A stretch of DNA of 17,380 bases from JACVRW01 sp035705985. GTDB taxonomy: Bacteria; Actinomycetota; Thermoleophilia; Solirubrobacterales; Thermoleophilaceae. Within the stretch, counting starts at the first letter, position 1; each line of letters begins with the position of its first letter. Position numbers and translations under genes: made by a program. Under the pieces are notes generated by a model. That model saw only the letters and a list, made by a program, of their open reading frames with translations. It did not search any database and had not been told where the DNA came from. The DNA is taken from positions 1 to 17,380 of the forward strand of contig DASSVP010000056.1 of assembly GCA_035705985.1 (NCBI GenBank), in the 5' to 3' direction. Positions 14,150-17,380 of the stretch are shown in pieces.

Positions 14150-14218
14150 ATGTACATCGGTATCGGAACGGTCCTACTGATCATCCTGATCATCGTGCTG
14201 ATCGCGTTCGTCTTCTAG
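14150..14218 (+). CDS. 22-residue hydrophobic membrane microprotein
   Basis: The product MYIGIGTVLLIILIIVLIAFVF is almost entirely one membrane-spanning helix, with no charged residue and a short MYIGIG start. A strong Shine-Dalgarno (AAGGAG) lies 4 nt before the ATG, the best in the window, and this is the main evidence that it is translated. Third-position use (ATC, CTG, GTC) fits the genome. No function is assigned; similarly tiny hydrophobic proteins are often annotated as hypothetical in bacteria. It lies in a small space between the divergent P1 peptidase and the convergent protease. A GC-rich hairpin with 9-bp arms follows it (14243-14264). Its size puts it below most gene-calling limits. 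Confidence 0.7.
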   Translation: MYIGIGTVLLIILIIVLIAFVF

Positions 14219-14242
14219 CGCGCGATCAGCGGCGAGCGGCGG

Positions 14243-14264
14243 CGCGCTGCGTCAGCGCAGCGCG
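14243..14264. terminator. Bidirectional GC-rich hairpin between convergent genes
   Basis: CGCGCTGCG and CGCAGCGCG form a perfect 9-bp stem with loop TCAG. It lies 24 bp after the microprotein stop, and the TGA stop of the protease gene falls in its loop (14252-14254 on the opposite strand). There is no T-run, so it would be a non-canonical, hairpin-only terminator. Confidence 0.45.
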
Positions 14265-15088
14265 GCGCTGAGCGCGCTCGTGCTGCTCGCGCCGGACCCG
14301 GTGGTCGAGGCGATCCAGGGACGCAGCTCGTCATCGGCCACGCGCGCGTACACGCCCGGCTTGCCCGGGCGGGCGCAGCCGTCGCCCCAGCTCGTGGCGC
14401 CCACGACGCGGAGCGTGCCGGTCGACGTGCGCCCGAACATCGGGCCGCCGGAGTCGCCCTGGCAGGTGTCCACGCCGCCCTCGGGGAAGCCCGCGCACAC
14501 CATCGTCGCCGGGTCGAAGGAGTCGTCGTACGCCCCGCTGCAGTAGGCGTCGGTGGTGATCGGGACCTGCGCCTCCTGGAGGTTCTGCGGCCGTGAGCCG
14601 CCCTCGCTGGTCACACCCCAGCCGACGATCGTCTCGAGCGTGCCCGCGCTCCAGATGCTCCGCTCGCCGGCGCCGGCCACCTGCGTGGGCGCCATGGCCG
14701 AGCTCTGTGAGAGCCGGAGCAGCGAGATGTCGTAGCCGTTCGTGAGCAGGTAGTCGGGGTGCATGACGACGCGGCTCACCGTGCGCTTCTCGCCGTCGGT
14801 CCGCGTCACGCCGCCGATGCGCACGTTGATGAGCTGCGGTGGCCAGCTCGCGGGGGACGCGACGGTGCCGGCCGTGATGTTCGAGCAGTGGCCCGCCGTG
14901 AGCACCCAGTCGGGCGTGACGAGCGTGCCGGTGCACAGGAAGGGCCCGAACGTGATCTCGGCCACCGACGGATACTCGCCCGGACTGGCGTTGCCGCCAC
15001 CGACGACGGCTGACGAGGGCGACGCGGCCGCGCCCAGCAGCGCGACGGCGGTCATCGAGATCGCGAGAACCCGGCGAAAAGCGCTCAT
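14252..15088 (-). CDS. Secreted trypsin-like serine protease (S1 family)
   Basis: This 278-residue protein has a signal peptide (1-27) followed by VVGGGNASPGEYP, the usual mature N-terminus of S1 proteases. The catalytic triad is complete: LTAGHC (His67), DISLLRL (Asp120) and GDSGGP (Ser213). Asp207, six residues before Ser213, is the trypsin specificity residue, so cleavage after Arg or Lys is expected. Several cysteines can pair in the chymotrypsin pattern (for example 52 and 68). The C-terminal 20 residues are Ser/Ala-rich and unstructured. ATG 15088 starts at the basic SAFRR signal peptide; an in-frame ATG at 15109 would add seven residues. A perfect 12-bp inverted repeat covers both starts, and the P450 gene is divergent. 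Confidence 0.93.
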   Translation of the reverse strand: MSAFRRVLAISMTAVALLGAAASPSSAVVGGGNASPGEYPSVAEITFGPFLCTGTLVTPDWVLTAGHCSNITAGTVASPASWPPQLINVRIGGVTRTDGEKRTVSRVVMHPDYLLTNGYDISLLRLSQSSAMAPTQVAGAGERSIWSAGTLETIVGWGVTSEGGSRPQNLQEAQVPITTDAYCSGAYDDSFDPATMVCAGFPEGGVDTCQGDSGGPMFGRTSTGTLRVVGATSWGDGCARPGKPGVYARVADDELRPWIASTTGSGASSTSALSAALR

Positions 15089-15113
15089 GTGTGCTGGAAA
15101 CGCACACATGAGC
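15083..15113. promoter_or_regulatory. Perfect 12-bp inverted repeat, candidate operator or RNA hairpin
   Basis: GCTCATGTGTGC (15083-15094) and GCACACATGAGC (15102-15113) are exact inverted copies around 7 bp. They cover both candidate start codons of the protease gene, and the right arm falls at the expected -35 of the P450 promoter (-10 at 15127). In protease mRNA, the same sequence would fold into a stem hiding the start codon. Twelve-bp perfect arms are unlikely by chance. It is a strong site for regulating one or both genes. Confidence 0.7.
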
Positions 15114-15126
15114 CGAAACTTGCGGG

Positions 15127-15132
15127 TAGATT
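15127..15132 (+). promoter_or_regulatory. Candidate -10 box TAGATT for the P450 gene
   Basis: TAGATT is followed by 6 nt and the ATG at 15139, the classic leaderless spacing, with no Shine-Dalgarno. The inverted repeat ends 13 bp upstream, so a bound protein would cover the -35 region. Confidence 0.5.
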
Positions 15133-15138
15133 GCCGCC

Positions 15139-16458
15139 ATGGCGGCTGAGCTGCCCCCTGGGCCGCGTCTTCCCAGCGTGATCCAGACGATCGCGTGGTG
15201 GAACCGCACGATCCCGCTGCTGGAGCGCTGCCGCGCCCGCTACGGCAAGCGCTTCACGCTCAACCTGTTCCAGTCACCGCCGTTCGTGCACCACTCGGAG
15301 CCGGACCACATCAAGGAGATCTTCACGGCGCCGGCCGATGTGCTCCATCCCGGCGAGGGCGCGAGGGTGCTCGAGCCGGTGGTGGGACCCAACTCCGTGA
15401 TCCTCCTCGACGAGCGCGAGCACCTGAACCAGCGCAAGCTGATGCTGCCCGCCTTTCACGGCGAGAAGATGCAGCAGCTGGCGGGCCTGATGGAGGAGGT
15501 GGCCGAGCTCGAGGTCGCCCGCTGGCCGCGCGACGAGCCGGTCGAGCTGCACCCGCGGCTCCAGGCGCTCACGCTCGAGGTGATCCTGCGCGCGGTGTTC
15601 GGCCTCGACTCCGGCGAGCGGCTCGACGCGCTCCGCGAGCGGCTGTCGCGCATCCTCCGCTTCGGCTCGCGGCCGTCGTCGCTGGTTCCGGCGCTCCAGC
15701 GCGGCAAGGTCTGGAGCGACTACGTCCAGCGACGCGCCGAGGTGGACGAGCTGATCTACGCGACGATCGACGAGCGCCGCGCCGAGGGCGACTCCGACCG
15801 CGACGACGTGCTGGCGATGCTGCTCGAGGCGCGTCACGAGGACGGCTCGCCGATGGAGCCGGCCGAGCTGCGCGACGAGCTCATGACGCTGCTCGTGGCG
15901 GGGCACGAGACGACCGCGTCCGAGCTGGCCTGGGCGTTCGAGCGGCTCCAGCGCGAGCCCGAGGTGCTGGCGCGCCTGACCGAGGCGATCGACGGGGACG
16001 GGGACGCCCCGTACGTCACGGCCACCATCCACGAGACGCTGCGCCGGCGCCCGGTCCTGGCGAACGCCGCGCCGCGGCTCGTGGTGCAGCCTGTGGAGGT
16101 GGGCGGCTGGCAGTACGAGCCGGGCGTCTGCCTGCTCGCGGACGCCTACCTGCTGCACCACGACCCGGACATCTACGAGGACCCGTACGCGTTCCGGCCC
16201 GAGCGCTTCCTCGACGAGCAGCCCGGCACGTACACGTGGATCCCCTTCGGCGGCGGCCGCCGCCGCTGCCTCGGCTCGAGCTTCGCGATGCTCGAGATGA
16301 AGCTCGTGCTGCGCGCGGTCCTTCGGCAGGTGGAGCTGGCGCCGGCCTCGACCGTCGCCGAGGGCGCGCGCCGCCGCAGCATCACGCTGAGCCCGCGGGC
16401 GGGTGCGCGTACGGTCCTGCGCGCGCGTCAGCGCGCACGCGTGGCGGTCGCGGCCTAG
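15139..16458 (+). CDS. Cytochrome P450
   Basis: This 439-residue P450 is complete. The I-helix oxygen-activation motif AGHETT is at 254-259, the K-helix ETLRR at 299-303 (ExxR), the meander PYAFRPERFL at 349-358, and the haem loop FGGGRRRCLG at 370-379 with ligand Cys377. It starts with PPGPRLP, the proline-rich hinge, and has no N-terminal membrane anchor, so it should be soluble and need separate redox partners. Layout resembles bacterial CYP110/CYP138-like enzymes that hydroxylate fatty acids, terpenes or similar lipids, but the substrate is unproven. The C-terminus has an extra Arg/Ala-rich tail. The CFA synthase-like gene follows after 35 bp on the same strand. Confidence 0.95.
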   Translation: MAAELPPGPRLPSVIQTIAWWNRTIPLLERCRARYGKRFTLNLFQSPPFVHHSEPDHIKEIFTAPADVLHPGEGARVLEPVVGPNSVILLDEREHLNQRKLMLPAFHGEKMQQLAGLMEEVAELEVARWPRDEPVELHPRLQALTLEVILRAVFGLDSGERLDALRERLSRILRFGSRPSSLVPALQRGKVWSDYVQRRAEVDELIYATIDERRAEGDSDRDDVLAMLLEARHEDGSPMEPAELRDELMTLLVAGHETTASELAWAFERLQREPEVLARLTEAIDGDGDAPYVTATIHETLRRRPVLANAAPRLVVQPVEVGGWQYEPGVCLLADAYLLHHDPDIYEDPYAFRPERFLDEQPGTYTWIPFGGGRRRCLGSSFAMLEMKLVLRAVLRQVELAPASTVAEGARRRSITLSPRAGARTVLRARQRARVAVAA

Positions 16459-16465
16459 CCCCCGC

Positions 16466-16484
16466 CGGTACGGGGCGGTACCTT
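16466..16484 (+). promoter_or_regulatory. Direct repeat CGGTAC and -10 box TACCTT before the methyltransferase
   Basis: CGGTAC occurs at 16466-16471 and 16476-16481, exactly 10 bp apart (one helical turn). The second copy overlaps TACCTT (16479-16484), which lies 9 nt before ATG 16494. This could be a promoter with an activator or repressor site, although readthrough from the P450 gene is also likely. Confidence 0.3.
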
Positions 16485-16493
16485 GGCGTCGCA

Positions 16494-17380
16494 ATGCTGT
16501 CGCGCACCCGGCCCTTCATCGACGAGCTCTCCCGGGCCATCCCCTCCCGGCCGTTCACGATCGAGCTGTGGGACGGCTCGCGGCTGCCGTCCACGAACGG
16601 CGGCGGGCCGACCTTCGAGGTGCGCTCGCCCGACGCGTTCGCGCACGCCCTGAGATCGCCGGGACAGCTCGGCCTCGGACGCGCGTACGTGGCCGGCTCG
16701 CTCGGGGTGGACGACCTCGACGAGGTGCTCGAGCTGCTCGACGGCTGGGAGCCGCCGCCGCTCGACAGGCGGGCGCAGGCACGGCTGGCGCTTGCCGCGG
16801 CGCGCGCCTCGGGCATTCGGCGCCCGCCGCCGCTCCCGGCCTCGGAGCTGCGGCCGCGCGGCCGCCGGCACAGCCGGGAGCGGGACGCCCGCTCGGTGCG
16901 CCACCACTACGACGTCTCGAACGACTTCTTCAAGCTCTTTCTCGGCGAGTCGCTCACCTACAGCTGCGCGCTGTTCTCGCGCGGTGCGAACACGCTCGAG
17001 GAGGCACAGGAGGCAAAGCTCGAGCTGGTCTGCCAGAAGCTCGATTTGAGCCCCGGGAACCGCGTGCTCGACGTTGGCTGCGGGTGGGGCAGCTTCGCCA
17101 TGCACGCGGCGGCGAACCACGACGTGAGCGTCGTCGGCATCACGCTGTCCGAGCCGCAGGCGGCGCTCGCCCGGGAGCGCGCCGCCGAGCGTGGGCTGTC
17201 CGAGCGCGTGGACATCCGGGTGATGGACTACCGCGACGTGACGGACGAGCCCTTCGACGCGATCGCCTCAATCGGGATGGTCGAGCACGTCGGCTCGGTC
17301 AACATCGACGCCTACGCGGCCAAGCTCGCGGCGCTGCTCAAGCCCGGCGGCCGGCTGCTCAACCACGGGATCGCGCGGCT
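16494..17380 (+). CDS. Cyclopropane-fatty-acyl-phospholipid synthase-like methyltransferase, 3' end outside window
   Basis: The open frame from ATG 16494 runs to the window edge, with 295 visible residues. The N-terminal domain (1-125) includes GQLGLGRAYVAGSLGVDDLDE, a CFA-synthase lipid-binding-like element. The methyltransferase part has HHYDVSNDFFKLFLGESLTYSCALF, the SAM site VLDVGCGWGSFAMHAA, GITLSEPQ and SIGMVEHVG. This set marks CFA/UfaA1-type enzymes that transfer a methylene or methyl group from S-adenosylmethionine to unsaturated lipid chains. Residues from the C-terminal catalytic part lie beyond the edge. The exact product (cyclopropane or methyl-branched) cannot be read. It probably shares a transcript with the P450, suggesting lipid tailoring. 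Confidence 0.93.
   Translation, partial: MLSRTRPFIDELSRAIPSRPFTIELWDGSRLPSTNGGGPTFEVRSPDAFAHALRSPGQLGLGRAYVAGSLGVDDLDEVLELLDGWEPPPLDRRAQARLALAAARASGIRRPPPLPASELRPRGRRHSRERDARSVRHHYDVSNDFFKLFLGESLTYSCALFSRGANTLEEAQEAKLELVCQKLDLSPGNRVLDVGCGWGSFAMHAAANHDVSVVGITLSEPQAALARERAAERGLSERVDIRVMDYRDVTDEPFDAIASIGMVEHVGSVNIDAYAAKLAALLKPGGRLLNHGIAR

Noticed and set aside
16418..16437. Hairpin TGCGCGC / GCGCGCA near the P450 end
   Set aside because: It lies inside the coding region before the stop and reflects Arg/Ala codons; it is not placed to terminate.
1..17380. Insertion sequences, CRISPR arrays, tRNA or rRNA genes, prophage
   Set aside because: I found no transposase or phage motifs, regularly spaced repeats, cloverleaf-like segments or conserved rRNA stretches by eye.

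Overview
This is a very GC-rich window with tightly packed genes on both strands. It contains no mobile elements, rRNA, tRNA or CRISPR arrays. Codon use, an ECF sigma factor fused to a zinc-finger anti-sigma-like tail, SpoIIE/RsbW/STAS signalling proteins, a P450, a cyclopropane-fatty-acid-type methyltransferase and TANNNT -10 boxes right next to start codons all point to an actinobacterium. My best guess is the Thermoleophilia/Solirubrobacterales. That placement is inference, because there is no marker gene here. I call 22 genes: 20 complete and two cut by the window edges.

Layout. 1-911 (minus): a DUF1244 protein, then an NlpC/P60-type lipoprotein cut by the left edge. 933-1462 (plus): a small membrane-anchored protein with a duplicated 22-residue motif, then a 3Fe-4S-type ferredoxin. 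1466-5404 (minus): SDR oxidoreductase, aldehyde dehydrogenase, secreted M15-like peptidase, SRPBCC protein and an unknown helical protein. 5467-6279 (plus): an alpha/beta hydrolase divergent from the SDR. 6263-10012 (minus): M23 peptidase, a small unknown protein, a large 6TM-PAS-GAF-PP2C-HATPase regulator and a STAS anti-sigma antagonist. 10040-10717 (plus): a PhzF-like isomerase. 10723-14054 (minus): DmpA/P1 self-cleaving peptidase, fused ECF sigma factor and a VOC protein. 14150-14218 (plus): a 22-residue membrane microprotein with the best Shine-Dalgarno in the window. 14252-15088 (minus): a secreted trypsin-like protease. 15139-17380 (plus): a cytochrome P450 and a cyclopropane-fatty-acyl-phospholipid synthase-like gene cut by the right edge.

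Themes. Two modules look like regulation: the PP2C-kinase/STAS partner-switching pair, and the sigma factor carrying its own anti-sigma-like domain. A second theme is the cell envelope: NlpC/P60, M15, M23, trypsin-like protease and lipid methyltransferase. SDR, aldehyde dehydrogenase and hydrolase could form a small ester/alcohol/aldehyde oxidation route (inference).

The strongest unexplained signal is in the gene starts. About a dozen have TANNNT (often TAGNNT) 6-11 nt before the start codon and no Shine-Dalgarno, which suggests that leaderless transcription is the default here. In four or five junctions the TAG stop codon of the upstream gene is itself the first half of that -10 box. A perfect 12-bp inverted repeat covers the protease start codon and the -35 region of the divergent P450. 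No gene-free stretch exceeds 300 bases; the longest (12756-12995, 240 bp) is described under the sigma-factor entries and findings.
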